Positions 14,681 to 22,958 of a stretch of DNA of 47,276 nucleotides are shown here, one piece after another. Positions within the stretch are counted from its first letter, which is position 1; the number at the start of each line of letters is the position of its first letter. The notes beneath the pieces are model-generated. The model worked only from the letters and a program-made list of their open reading frames with translations. It did not search any database and had not been told where the DNA came from. The stretch is from Buchananella hordeovulneris (lineage in GTDB: Bacteria > Actinomycetota > Actinomycetes > Actinomycetales > Actinomycetaceae). Both the position numbers and the translations under genes were made by a program. The stretch spans positions 1 to 47,276 of the forward strand of contig JAUMWR010000001.1 of the NCBI GenBank assembly GCA_030529545.1, given 5' to 3'.

Positions 14681-15322
14681 TTAGAGATCGACAACGCCGT
14701 AGAGGCGGTCGCCGGCGTCGCCCAGGCCGGGCACGATGTAGGCGTGCTCGTTCAGGCGCTCGTCCAGCGAGGCGGTGACGATCGTGACGTTGGCGCGCTC
14801 ACCAACCGCCTGCTCCAGGGCCGCAACGCCCTCCGGAGCAGCGATCAGGCAGATTGCCGTGACGTCAGTGGCGCCGCGCTCAAGCAAGTAGTCGATCGCG
14901 GCAATAAGCGTGTGACCGGTGGCCAGCATCGGGTCCAGCAAGAAGCACTGGCGGCCCGAGAGGTCCTGCGGTAGTCGGTTGGCATAGGTTTCGATTTCGA
15001 GCGAGTCCTCGTCGCGCTTCATGCCCAGGAAGCCCACCTCTGCGGTGGGCATGATCCGGGTCATGCCATCCAACATGCCCAAGCCAGCGCGCAGGATCGG
15101 CACCACCATCGGGCGGGGGTCTGCCAACGCGGTGCCCTTGGTCTGGGCGACTGGGGTGGTCACGTCCACTTCCTTGGTCCGAATATCCCGCGTGGCCTCG
15201 TAGGCCAGGAGCGTGACCAGTTCGTCGGTGAGCTGGCGGAATATCGGGGACGGGGTAGCGGCGTCACGCAGAACGGTGACCTTGTGGGCGATGAGCGGAT
15301 GGTCCGCGACGTGCAAACGCAT
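14681..15322 (-). CDS. upp: Uracil phosphoribosyltransferase
   Basis: A 213-residue pyrimidine-salvage enzyme converting uracil and PRPP to UMP. The length and motifs are standard: [13 protein letters not shown] for the substrate loop, the PRPP-binding [11 protein letters not shown] (about 128-138) and the uracil-binding C-terminus [14 protein letters not shown]. It starts at the ATG of 15322, which reads [14 protein letters not shown]. It is divergent from tadA, with only about 77 bases between the start codons, and convergent with metQ. The uracil permease that would feed it lies separately at 21.3 kb. Confidence 0.97.
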   Translation of the reverse strand: MRLHVADHPLIAHKVTVLRDAATPSPIFRQLTDELVTLLAYEATRDIRTKEVDVTTPVAQTKGTALADPRPMVVPILRAGLGMLDGMTRIMPTAEVGFLGMKRDEDSLEIETYANRLPQDLSGRQCFLLDPMLATGHTLIAAIDYLLERGATDVTAICLIAAPEGVAALEQAVGERANVTIVTASLDERLNEHAYIVPGLGDAGDRLYGVVDL

Positions 15323-15399
15323 ATATAGAACCTACCTTGCGGAGCGGAGCTTTTGCACCTCCGTTCGTCCTAGGTGACGCCGCAGTTTATGGTGGTGGC

Positions 15400-15864
15400 G
15401 TGCTTCCTACCCCCGCCGAACGCTCCGCCATGCGCCGCGCCTTAGCGCTAGCCGCCCGCGCGGGCGCGGCGGGAGACGTTCCGATCGGGGCCGTGGTTAT
15501 TGGCCCCGCCGGGCAGATCCTGGGCGAGGGGTATAACCGTCGGGAAGTGGACGGTGACCCCACGGCCCACGCGGAGATTGAGGCGTTGAGAGCGGCCGGC
15601 CGGGCCAGCGGCAACTGGCGGCTAGAGGACGCCACTCTGGTGGTGACAGTGGAGCCGTGCACCATGTGCGCGGGGGCAGCGGTGCTGGCGCGGGTCAAAC
15701 GGATCGTTTTTGGGGCCTGGGAGGCCAAGACCGGCGCGTGCGGGTCGGTGCGGGACGTCGTGCGTGATTCTCGCCTCAATCACAGGTGCCAGGTGCTAGG
15801 GGGAGTGCTGGAAGTGGAGGCTAGCGCGCTCCTGGAGGGCTTCTTCGCCTCTCACCGCAACTAA
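15400..15864 (+). CDS. tadA: tRNA(Arg) wobble adenosine deaminase TadA
   Basis: A 154-residue zinc deaminase that converts A34 to inosine in tRNA-Arg(ACG). The zinc and catalytic motif HAEIEA is near residue 57 and PCTMCAGA near 86, with the family-typical tail HRCQVLGGVLEVEASALLEGFF. GTG at 15400 gives the usual length. A TTG at 15337 would add 21 non-conserved residues. The start lacks a clear Shine-Dalgarno sequence. It is divergent from upp, an arrangement common in actinobacteria. Confidence 0.93.
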   Translation: MLPTPAERSAMRRALALAARAGAAGDVPIGAVVIGPAGQILGEGYNRREVDGDPTAHAEIEALRAAGRASGNWRLEDATLVVTVEPCTMCAGAAVLARVKRIVFGAWEAKTGACGSVRDVVRDSRLNHRCQVLGGVLEVEASALLEGFFASHRN

Positions 15865-16019
15865 GTGGGTTGATTAACGTGCGTCGGCGGGCAGTTGCCC
15901 GTTGCGATCCCCAAGGCGTGGACTAGCTCCCGGCGGAGTTGGGATAATCCCGGTGCTGCAAGTAGAGCGTCCCTCCCGCCTGGCGAGCAGTTTCAACTAT
16001 CCCCTACCTGAGGTACACC

Positions 16020-18581
16020 GTGAAGAGAAAAACTGCAGGGACGCTAGCGTTCACCCTTGCCCTGGCATTGGCTCCGGCTGCCGCTTACGCAAACACGACC
16101 AGTGACACAGCAGCCTCTATTTCAGATGTGGTGCCGCCGCTCACCGCCGCGACCATCGCCTCCGGGCAGTGGGTGGCGGCGAGTGACCTCAAGGGCGATG
16201 CCGACGAGCAGCCGCAGGATTCCGTGGAGCCCGCGCCCAGCGAGGACGTAGCGGTTTCTCCCACTGAGGCGCCCGCGCAGGGGGAGAGCACTGCTCCCGA
16301 GTCCCCCGCGCCGCCGCAGCCGGAGGAGAGCGACCCGTCGCAGGACGCCACCCCGGTGGAGGAGAGCACCGCCCCGGAGGCTTCCGAGGGAGAGCCGAGC
16401 GCGGAGCCCAGCGACCAGGTCAGCCCCGCGGCCAGCCAGTCACCGAGCGTGGAGGTAACCCCGTCCGTGTCTCCCTCGGCTGAGCCGACCGTGGAACCGG
16501 GACAGGGGGTCCCGCTCAACGCAGTGCCCATGCTGCTGGACGACGGTATGATCGACCACGACTTCAACCGCCCGGTGGGCCTCATCCGCGCCTACAAGTA
16601 CCAAAACGCGTCGAGCTACTACATGTGCACCGGCACGCTGATCGGCAGCCCAGGCTCCACCAGCAGCCGTTGGGTCCTCACCGCCCGCCACTGCCTGGTG
16701 GACGGCCACAAGGCAGGAATCGCCAACCCCACTCCTGATTTCCAGCCCCGCAACGTCTACTTCACTACTTCCCTAGTCGGTGAGGGGCCTAACTACCGGG
16801 CCAAGCGCTTCATTCTGGACCCGCTTAGTGATCTGGCGCTGATTGAGGTCGAGCAGAATGTATCTAAGCGCCCGCTGCAGGTGGCGCCGGTGGACCCGCC
16901 GCGCAACACCGGCTTTAGGTCCTACGGCTACGGCCCCGACGACTCCAAGCCGAACGCCGCCATCCGCCGCAACTACACGGCCAAACGGGTGGAGGGCTAC
17001 TCCTCCGAGCCCGGCACGTTCTGTGGCGAGAACGTGATGACCGGCTACGGCCAGGGCACCAACATCCAGGGTGACTCCGGCGGCCCGGCCATCGACGATA
17101 GCAACCGGATCGTGGGCGTCCTCAGCGCCGGCGTGCTGAACGGATTCGTCGGCCCCAACGGCCAAAAGATAGTCGTCAAGCCCGGCCGCGCCGGTGGCTC
17201 CAACTGGGTGGCGGCCTCCGCGATCCGCAACTTCGTCTGGAACAACCGCGCCACCCTGGGCTTCAACTTTGGCCAGGGCCGCGCCAACCGCTCGTGCAAG
17301 GGAAAATCGACCGTGATCTCCGCGTCGATCCTGACCTCCACGGAGAACGACACCCAGTGGAGCATCGCGGTCAAGGACGGAGACATCTACTACTTCCACC
17401 CGGAGGGCGCTACCGAGCGCATCAAGAAAATGACCAGGCCGGTCGTCTTCAACGTCCGCATGTGTTTCCAGAACCACGCTGGCTGCTACACGGTCCAGGA
17501 CTACATTCTGCCCAAGACGGGTTGGCGCTGGCTGGACGCCTCCCTGCCGCGCCCGGGCGAGCAGCACGCGTTCCACGCGCAGGTGCCGAAGAGCCAGTGG
17601 GTCGAGGTCACCCGGAACACTGCCTGGGGAATCAACACCAACCACTTCGCCGGCCGCCCCACCACCTCCACGTACACCGGGTTCAGGCAGCGCTTTGCAG
17701 GCCCCTCCCGGGAACAGACTGCGGCTGATGTCTTCACCAAGGCATCGTTCCCTGGCGGCGGTAGCCTCAACTACGCCGTGATCACCTCCTCCGCCAACTT
17801 TGCCGACGCCGTGGTGGCCTCCCCGCTGGCGGCCAAGTTCAAGACCGGCGTGCTGCTGACCGGCCGCGGCGCCAAGCTGGAGGGGTCGGTGGTCAACGCG
17901 CTCAAGGCCCGCAAGGTCCGCGAGGTCTTCATCGTGGGCTCCGAGGGCTCAGTGAGCCGGGCCAAGGCGCAGGAGCTGCAGCGCATGAACATCAAGGTCA
18001 CCCGCCTGGGTGGGACCGACCGCTTTGGCACCTCCCTGGTAGTGGGTAACTACCTGCGCAGCAAGGGCGCGTCCAGTGTGGCCCTGATGGCGGACAACGC
18101 CTCTTTCCCCGACGCGCTGTCCGCCGGGGCGGCTGCCGGCCAGAGCAACGGTTTCGTGTTGCTCACCAAGCGGGTGGTGCGCAACGGGCGCTGGGTGGAT
18201 GCCACTCCGGTGTCCATCCGCACGCTGGCTGGGAAACAGACCAAGAGCTACGCCGTGGGCTTTGCGGCCATGGATGCCACCGCAAAGTGGCCGCGCGTGA
18301 AGCCGATCGTCGGTCACGACCGCTACGAGACGGCCGCCGCCGTGGCCCGCGCCTTTGCGCGCACCAACCGCGTGGTCATGGCCACGGGGGACAACTTCCC
18401 CGACGCTCTGGCCGGTGGTGCCCTGGCGGCCTCCGAGAACGCCGTGCTGGTGCTGGTCCCCTCCCGCACGCGCTCCCCGCACGCGCGCGTCCTGGCACGG
18501 GAAACCAACACCTCCCGGGTGCTGATCGTGGGCGGACCGAATTCCATCAGCGACGCCCAGGTCAATAAGCATCTGCGGTAA
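16020..18581 (+). CDS. Secreted trypsin-like serine protease with three CWB2 cell-wall-binding repeats
   Basis: An 853-residue exoprotein. The signal peptide is residues 1-24 (ALALAPAAAYA). A Pro/Glu/Ser-rich linker spans 60-165. The chymotrypsin-fold domain (about 175-420) has the full triad: His224 in LTARHC, Asp271 in LSDLALIEV and Ser353 in GDSGGPA. A 130-residue region of unknown fold (about 420-560) follows. The rest consists of three cell-wall-binding repeat 2 units, marked by RLGGTDRFGTSLVV, SFPDALSAG, VGHDRYETAAAV, NFPDALAGG and VLIVGGPNSIS. CWB2 binds non-covalently to wall teichoic or anionic polymers. The GTG at 16020 is the only start giving the signal peptide. There is no sortase motif. 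Substrate unknown. Confidence 0.9.
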   Translation: MKRKTAGTLAFTLALALAPAAAYANTTSDTAASISDVVPPLTAATIASGQWVAASDLKGDADEQPQDSVEPAPSEDVAVSPTEAPAQGESTAPESPAPPQPEESDPSQDATPVEESTAPEASEGEPSAEPSDQVSPAASQSPSVEVTPSVSPSAEPTVEPGQGVPLNAVPMLLDDGMIDHDFNRPVGLIRAYKYQNASSYYMCTGTLIGSPGSTSSRWVLTARHCLVDGHKAGIANPTPDFQPRNVYFTTSLVGEGPNYRAKRFILDPLSDLALIEVEQNVSKRPLQVAPVDPPRNTGFRSYGYGPDDSKPNAAIRRNYTAKRVEGYSSEPGTFCGENVMTGYGQGTNIQGDSGGPAIDDSNRIVGVLSAGVLNGFVGPNGQKIVVKPGRAGGSNWVAASAIRNFVWNNRATLGFNFGQGRANRSCKGKSTVISASILTSTENDTQWSIAVKDGDIYYFHPEGATERIKKMTRPVVFNVRMCFQNHAGCYTVQDYILPKTGWRWLDASLPRPGEQHAFHAQVPKSQWVEVTRNTAWGINTNHFAGRPTTSTYTGFRQRFAGPSREQTAADVFTKASFPGGGSLNYAVITSSANFADAVVASPLAAKFKTGVLLTGRGAKLEGSVVNALKARKVREVFIVGSEGSVSRAKAQELQRMNIKVTRLGGTDRFGTSLVVGNYLRSKGASSVALMADNASFPDALSAGAAAGQSNGFVLLTKRVVRNGRWVDATPVSIRTLAGKQTKSYAVGFAAMDATAKWPRVKPIVGHDRYETAAAVARAFARTNRVVMATGDNFPDALAGGALAASENAVLVLVPSRTRSPHARVLARETNTSRVLIVGGPNSISDAQVNKHLR

Positions 18582-18596
18582 GCGCTGAGGTATCAC

Positions 18597-18636
18597 AAGT
18601 GGCTTCCCGCCTGCTGCGGCAGGCGGGAAGCCACTT
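18597..18636 (+). terminator. Terminator after the protease gene
   Basis: A perfect 18-bp stem (AAGTGGCTTCCCGCCTGC and complement) with a 4-base loop TGCG, 15 bases past the stop, and a short T-run (TTTGCT). Confidence 0.9.
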
Positions 18637-18750
18637 TGCTGACGACCGGCTCGTTAGGGCCGCCCGGGTGTGGGCGTGGCCAGGCGCACAGCCGCCGGGC
18701 TGCGCCGGGCGCGGCACAGCCGATTTGATCGGGTAACATGATTGGGCCAA

Positions 18751-18840
18751 GGTAGCGTGTCCGAGCGGCCGAAGGTGCAGCACTCGAAATGCTGTGTGGT
18801 GTAACAGCCACCGTGGGTTCAAATCCCACCGCTACCGCCA
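18751..18840 (+). tRNA. tRNA-Ser(CGA)
   Basis: A class II tRNA with a long variable arm. The acceptor stem is GGTAGCG/CGCTACC, the anticodon stem-loop GCA-CTCGAAA-TGC reads anticodon CGA, the T-loop is GGTTCAAATCC, and a discriminator G precedes encoded CCA. A -10-like TAACAT is at 18734-18739. Confidence 0.95.
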
Positions 18841-19072
18841 CATGGTTTGGCCCGGTCTTCTCAGACCGGGCCAAACGCGTATCCGTGCACCTCCGGCAGC
18901 AAAATGCTGGTGCCGCAGGTGCCATAACTGCCCCGCCCTGACCTGCTGCGGACAGCGCAGCTACCCCCAGCCCATAGGGGCTTGGGCCACGTTTGTTGGT
19001 GCTGGGTAAAACAATTGGCCTCGGGGAGCTCCCCCAGGCCAACAAATTCCCCCAACACCAACAGACTCACCG
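18841..19072 (+). repeat. tRNA-Ser-linked hairpin element, copy A
   Basis: Starts with the tRNA terminator (14-bp stem GTTTGGCCCGGTCT, 18845-18876), then CGTATCCGTGCAC, GCCATAACTG and CCCGCCCTGACCTGCTGC blocks. It ends in a nested hairpin with an outer stem of TGTTGGTGCTGGG (18994-19006) against CCCAACACCAACA (19051-19063), and an inner near-perfect palindrome at 19015-19042 centred on GAGCTC. A homologous element lies in opposite orientation at 32504-32834, also directly behind a tRNA-Ser gene. No plausible protein is encoded. Confidence 0.85.
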
Positions 19073-19104
19073 ATTAAGCTGCAGCAGCCGCGCAGCAGCG
19101 TGGC

Positions 19105-19899
19105 CTAGCGGGCGTAGCGCTCCACGAAGCGGCGCAACAGGATGGAGGTCTCTTTGGCGTCGTCTGCCAGCACCTGCTCAATCAACTGGTCCAGCTCGTC
19201 GTCGGTGAAGTAACCGTGGCCACGGTAGCGGCCCAGGCGGAAGGCCAAGGCCGGCCCGTCGGTCTCCGGATGGAACTGGGTGGCGTATAGGTTGCGGCCC
19301 ACCCGCATCATCTGCACCGGGCAGCCCGGCTGCCCCTCGATCAACAGCGTGGCGCCCGCAGGGAGGGAGTCGCAGCCCTCCTTGTGGGCCACGAAGGCAC
19401 GCACCTCGTCGGCCAGGTCCGCCAGCAGGGGGTCCTGCCTGCCCTCCGGCGTCACCCGCATCAGCGGGGCAGAAACACTCTCGCCCCGCTCCTTGGTCAT
19501 GGTGGCCCCGGCAAAGACCCCCAAGGTTCCCACGCCATAGCAGGCCCCAAAGAACGGGAAGTCGACCGCCACCAGGCGCTCCATGAGAGCGGCAAACTCG
19601 GCCTCCACACGCAATTGCACCGGGCTCTTGGACTCGAGCGGGTCGGAGGCGGTGAACGGAGAGCCGCCCACAAAAATCCCGGAGATTTGGTCCAAATCCA
19701 GCGCCGGCATGGGGGCAGCCTCCAGGCGCACCCGCCGCAACTGTGCCTCGGTCAGGCCGGTCAGGCGCAAGAAGCTCTCATACTCCGCGTCGGCGGCGGC
19801 GTCGTCCGTCCGCGTCGCGAGCAGAACAAAAGGCTTCGTTACCGGCAGCTCGCCGTGGGGCGGCGTGGGGAAATTAGCGGCGCCTGGGACGTCGGCCAT
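19105..19899 (-). CDS. Class I glutamine amidotransferase-like protein (catalytic residues intact)
   Basis: A 264-residue GATase1-fold protein. The expected triad is present: Cys120 in FFGACYGVG, His210 in TQFHPE and Glu212. The strand-loop GIFVGGSPFTASD is typical of the GuaA-like free-standing amidotransferases. It probably hydrolyses glutamine or a gamma-glutamyl compound, but the acceptor is unknown. The ATG at 19899 directly abuts the TAG of the upstream gene, and GGAG lies within that gene's end, so the two are translated together. A GTG twenty codons in is an alternative start. Its paralogue just upstream is degenerate at the catalytic positions. Confidence 0.85.
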   Translation of the reverse strand: MADVPGAANFPTPPHGELPVTKPFVLLATRTDDAAADAEYESFLRLTGLTEAQLRRVRLEAAPMPALDLDQISGIFVGGSPFTASDPLESKSPVQLRVEAEFAALMERLVAVDFPFFGACYGVGTLGVFAGATMTKERGESVSAPLMRVTPEGRQDPLLADLADEVRAFVAHKEGCDSLPAGATLLIEGQPGCPVQMMRVGRNLYATQFHPETDGPALAFRLGRYRGHGYFTDDELDQLIEQVLADDAKETSILLRRFVERYAR

Positions 19900-20652
19900 C
19901 TAGTGCTCCAAGGAAGTGAGGCGGGCGTTGTGCTCCACGAAGTTGCGGATGATTCGCCCGGCCGGGTGGGAATCAGAGGTCTGGCTGAAGGCTACCCGGT
20001 AGAGGAAGGAATCGTCGTCGGGATAGAAACCGGCCTCCTCGTAGGCCGCCAGCCGCGCCTGCAGCGCCTCCCCGTTCACCTCCGGGTTGAACTGCACGCC
20101 GTAGACCTCCGAGCGCACGCGCATCACCTGCACCGGGCAGCGGTGAGAGGTGGCGAGCACGGTCGCGCCCTCTGGCAGCGTGGTGCAGCCGTCGTGGTGG
20201 GCAACGAAAGTGGTGAACTGGACCGGCAGGTCCGCCAACAGAGGGTCGCGGCGGCCCTCCTCAGTCAGGCGGATCTCCTCACCGCCCACGGGCTGCTCGC
20301 GCAGCGCAGAGACTGCTCCGCCCAGGAGGCGCACCAGCGCCTGCAGGCCGTATCCGGTAGCCAGGCAGGGCACCTCGCGCTCTAGCACCTGGGAGAGAAC
20401 CCCGTTCAGGTCCCGGTCCAGGCGCTCCTGTGTGGGGGTGCGCCGGCCCTCCGGGGTGGTGTGGCGGTAGGGGGAGCCGCCAATGATCACGCCGGCGTAG
20501 GCAGCCAGCTCCAACTCCGGGAGAGGGGCCTCTTCCAGGCTGATCAGCTCCAGCTCGTCATCGCGCAGACCGCCCAGGGTCTTGAAGAGCTCGTATTCGC
20601 GCTGCACCAGGGATTCCTCGGGGCGCAGGGACAAAAGCAGAAACGGAGTCAT
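19900..20652 (-). CDS. Degenerate class I glutamine amidotransferase paralogue (catalytic Cys and His replaced)
   Basis: A 250-residue GATase1-fold protein, colinear with its downstream neighbour: GVIIGGSPYRHTTPEGRRTPTQ, GRRDPLLADLPV, CPVQVMRVRSEVYGVQFNPE. At the nucleophile elbow the neighbour has GACYG while this protein has LATGYG (Gly100 in place of Cys). At the catalytic histidine it has QFNPE (Asn189). Only the Glu (191) is kept. It should be inactive as an amidotransferase, yet the frame is intact and well conserved elsewhere, which points to a structural or regulatory role, perhaps a heterodimer with the active partner. The zero-base junction with the next gene supports equal production. 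Confidence 0.85.
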   Translation of the reverse strand: MTPFLLLSLRPEESLVQREYELFKTLGGLRDDELELISLEEAPLPELELAAYAGVIIGGSPYRHTTPEGRRTPTQERLDRDLNGVLSQVLEREVPCLATGYGLQALVRLLGGAVSALREQPVGGEEIRLTEEGRRDPLLADLPVQFTTFVAHHDGCTTLPEGATVLATSHRCPVQVMRVRSEVYGVQFNPEVNGEALQARLAAYEEAGFYPDDDSFLYRVAFSQTSDSHPAGRIIRNFVEHNARLTSLEH

Positions 20653-20739
20653 GGCTAAACCTTATGTTGTTCAAGAGTTGGTAAAGTGGGCCGGTGGGCC
20701 CAGACGGTCTCTGCCCGCTGCAGCGCCAAGAGGTGGCGC

Positions 20740-21090
20740 TCAACTGATCACATTTAGGTAAACAATGCTGGCCATGAGCGCCAGCGTGGTCATCGTCAGG
20801 CTGATCACCAGCGTGAACTGGGACATCGCCGCCCCGCCGTTGCCAGGTTTGCGCGCCTGCTCCCGGGCGATCCACGCCAGCCCCGTGGCCAGGAGCGGGG
20901 CGACCATGGTCGCGATAGGGGTTGAGGTCAGCGCAACGGCCAGCAGCGCGGAAAGCGGCGAGGCCAGTGCTACCACAAGGGCCAGGATCGCCACCGGCGG
21001 GACGTTGCGGCGAGGGGCGTTGTAACCGGGACCGCTGAACACAGTGGCCGGATTCACCTGCTCCGTGCCGGGAAATGGTTGCGTGTTCAT
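20740..21090 (-). CDS. Small DUF4190-like membrane protein
   Basis: A 116-residue protein with a short Pro/Asn-rich cytosolic N-terminus and two hydrophobic hairpin segments (VAILALVVALASPLSALLAV and LVISLTMTTLALMASIVYL), separated by a basic loop (AREQARKPGNGG). This is the usual layout of the DUF4190-type family, whose function is unknown. The ATG at 21090 is chosen since the upstream extension (to 21249) is non-conserved in character. A small 7-bp hairpin (AGCGCCA/TGGCGCT) follows the stop. Confidence 0.6.
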   Translation of the reverse strand: MNTQPFPGTEQVNPATVFSGPGYNAPRRNVPPVAILALVVALASPLSALLAVALTSTPIATMVAPLLATGLAWIAREQARKPGNGGAAMSQFTLVISLTMTTLALMASIVYLNVIS

Positions 21091-21267
21091 CCCGCAAGCA
21101 TGGCACATTTGCTCCGCCGACGTTCCCGCCGCCCGCCCGGCAAAGGGGCGTGATTTTGGCGTCACTTCGGGAGTTTTCTTGCCGCCGGCCTCTGTTTCCA
21201 GGTTGCTTCCAGGTACGCTCGAACCCCGGCGCGAGTGCGCAAATTGCATCGAAACCGGGAGGCCAAG

Positions 21268-22617
21268 TTGAGCTCTAAGTTCCTGCCTAATCTGTGGAAA
21301 CTACACGGTGACGGAATGTCCGTTGCTCCAGGAGCGGTTGTTCGTCCGGGCGAGCGGCTGTCCTGGCCCATCACCATCGGGGTGGGCGCCCAGCACGTCG
21401 TGGCCATGTTCGGCGCCACCTTCCTGGTGCCCCTCATCACCGGCTTCGACCCGGCCACCACCCTGTTCTTCAGCGCGCTGGGCACGCTCGGGTTCCTCCT
21501 CATCACCGGCGGCCGCCTTCCCTCCTACCTGGGTTCCTCCTTCGCCCTGATCGCCCCGATCGGCGCGGCGGTGGCCTCCCACGGCCCGGCTGCCGCGCAA
21601 GGCGGCATCGTGGTGGTCGGTCTGCTGTTGGCGGCGGTGGGCACGATTGTCCACTTCGCCGGTACCAGGTGGATCGACGTGGTCATGCCCCCGATCGTCA
21701 CCGGTGCCATCGTGGCCCTGATCGGTCTGAACTTGGCCCCCGTCGCGTGGGCCAATGTGCAGCAAGGCCCTGTCACCGCAATCGTGACGATCGCGGCGAT
21801 CGTTCTTTCCACCGTCCTGTTCAAGGGCATCCTGGGTCGCCTGTCCATCCTACTGGGAGTGCTGGTGGGTTACGGGGTGGCGGTGCTGCGTCAGGAGGTC
21901 GACTTCTCCAAGGTGGAGGCCGCCAACTGGGTTGGCCTGCCGCACTTCACCGCCCCGGAGTTCGTGCCCGCCACCTGGGCACTGTTCATCCCCGTGGTAC
22001 TGGTACTGGTAGCTGAGAACATTGGTCACGTGAAGTCCGTTGCCGCCATGACCGGTGACAACCTGGATCCGGTGACCGGCCGCGCCCTGCTGGCCGACGG
22101 TCTGGCCACCGCCCTGGCCGGTGCCGGGGGTGGTTCCGGTACCACCACCTACGCGGAGAACATCGGCGTCATGGCCGCCACCCGCGTCTACTCCACCGCC
22201 GCCTACGTCGTGGCCGGCCTCACCGGTTTGCTGCTGTCCATGTCCCCCAAGTTTGGCGAGTTAATCAACACGATCCCCGCCGGTGTCCTAGGTGGTGCCT
22301 CCACGGTGCTCTACGGCATGATCGGCTTGCTGGGTGCCCGCATCTGGGTGCAGAACAAGGTGGACTTCGCCAACCCGGTCAACTTAAACACGGCCGCTGT
22401 GGCCCTGATCGTGGGCATTGCCGACTTCACCTGGGCCCCGGGTGGATTGGAGTTCCGCGGCATCGCGCTCGGCACCGCCGCCGCCTTGGCCGTCTACCAC
22501 GTCATGAACCAGATCTCCCGCCTGCGCGGCACCAACCTGGAGGCCGCTTCACCCGCCTCGGCCCCTGCCGGCACGGAACTCGAATCCGAGGCCTACAAGG
22601 AACGGCATGCCAAGTAA
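21268..22617 (+). CDS. uraA: Uracil permease / NCS2 nucleobase transporter
   Basis: A 449-residue membrane transporter of the nucleobase:cation symporter-2 family. Conserved landmarks are WKLHGDG, ERLSWPITIGVGAQHVVAMFGATFLVP, the substrate-site region VLVAENIGHVKSVAAMTG, and the hallmark GGSGTTTYAENIGVMAATRVYS. About 12-14 hydrophobic segments can be seen. The TTG at 21268 has a strong GGGAGG six bases upstream and retains the conserved WKLHGDG leader, so it is preferred over an ATG at 21316. It probably imports uracil for the upp product 6 kb away. The gene is divergent from the small membrane protein gene. Confidence 0.92.
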   Translation: MSSKFLPNLWKLHGDGMSVAPGAVVRPGERLSWPITIGVGAQHVVAMFGATFLVPLITGFDPATTLFFSALGTLGFLLITGGRLPSYLGSSFALIAPIGAAVASHGPAAAQGGIVVVGLLLAAVGTIVHFAGTRWIDVVMPPIVTGAIVALIGLNLAPVAWANVQQGPVTAIVTIAAIVLSTVLFKGILGRLSILLGVLVGYGVAVLRQEVDFSKVEAANWVGLPHFTAPEFVPATWALFIPVVLVLVAENIGHVKSVAAMTGDNLDPVTGRALLADGLATALAGAGGGSGTTTYAENIGVMAATRVYSTAAYVVAGLTGLLLSMSPKFGELINTIPAGVLGGASTVLYGMIGLLGARIWVQNKVDFANPVNLNTAAVALIVGIADFTWAPGGLEFRGIALGTAAALAVYHVMNQISRLRGTNLEAASPASAPAGTELESEAYKERHAK

Positions 22618-22695
22618 GCACGACGGCCCCGCCGCCCTCTAGCTACCATCCTGGAGTTGGTTGGGGCGCGATAGGCGGGCACGCTGCTTAACTGC

Positions 22696-22739
22696 CTGCC
22701 TGGGCACTACCCATGTTTTGTTGGGCGGTGCCCAGGCAG
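22696..22739 (+). terminator. Terminator after uraA
   Basis: A 12-bp stem CTGCCTGGGCAC/GTGCCCAGGCAG with an extended inner CCCA/TGGG pairing and a T-containing loop, 78 bases past the stop. Confidence 0.7.
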
Positions 22740-22921
22740 AGTTGCCGGTTGTGGTGTCCTGCGTGGGGCGGTGGGAGGAACGTCGGCCACCCAAGTCCAG
22801 AGCGCTCCACGCATCCCGGCAAAGTGGCGGCTAATGGGCGGCAAGGAAGCGCATTCTTGGTTGAAAGCAGAACTGGTTTGGGCTCCTAAAGAGAAGGTAA
22901 ATCCAAAGTTGTAGGCTGACA

Positions 22922-22951
22922 TTGCCACGCGCAAACCTCCTCCCTTAGAGT
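22922..22951 (+). promoter_or_regulatory. Promoter of the beta-helix protein gene (leaderless)
   Basis: TTGCCA (22922-22927), an 18-bp spacer and TAGAGT (22946-22951). The predicted start falls on the A of the ATG at 22959, and no Shine-Dalgarno sequence precedes that ATG. Confidence 0.65.
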
Positions 22952-22958
22952 GGCGCGC

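Larger units (their letters stand above)
22618..22958. other. Intergenic region between uraA and the beta-helix gene
   Basis: Holds a uraA terminator (22696-22739), a copy of the intergenic word GGAACGTCGGCCACC near 22777, and the promoter of the beta-helix gene (22922-22951). No small gene is supported. Confidence 0.6.

Noticed and set aside
15865-16019. tRNA or small RNA between tadA and the protease gene
   Set aside because: No cloverleaf or conserved RNA motif could be folded; only a weak GATAAT-type -10 box is visible.
18861-19070. Small proteins with LGEFVGLGELPEAN or LGKTIGLGELPQAN peptides in the tRNA-linked elements
   Set aside because: The same peptide appears on both strands because of the palindrome; starts lack ribosome sites and frames are not conserved between copies.
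18841-19072. Attachment site of an integrated element at tRNA-Ser
   Set aside because: The repeats begin after the tRNA 3' end, are inverted relative to each other, and no integrase or phage gene is present in the window.
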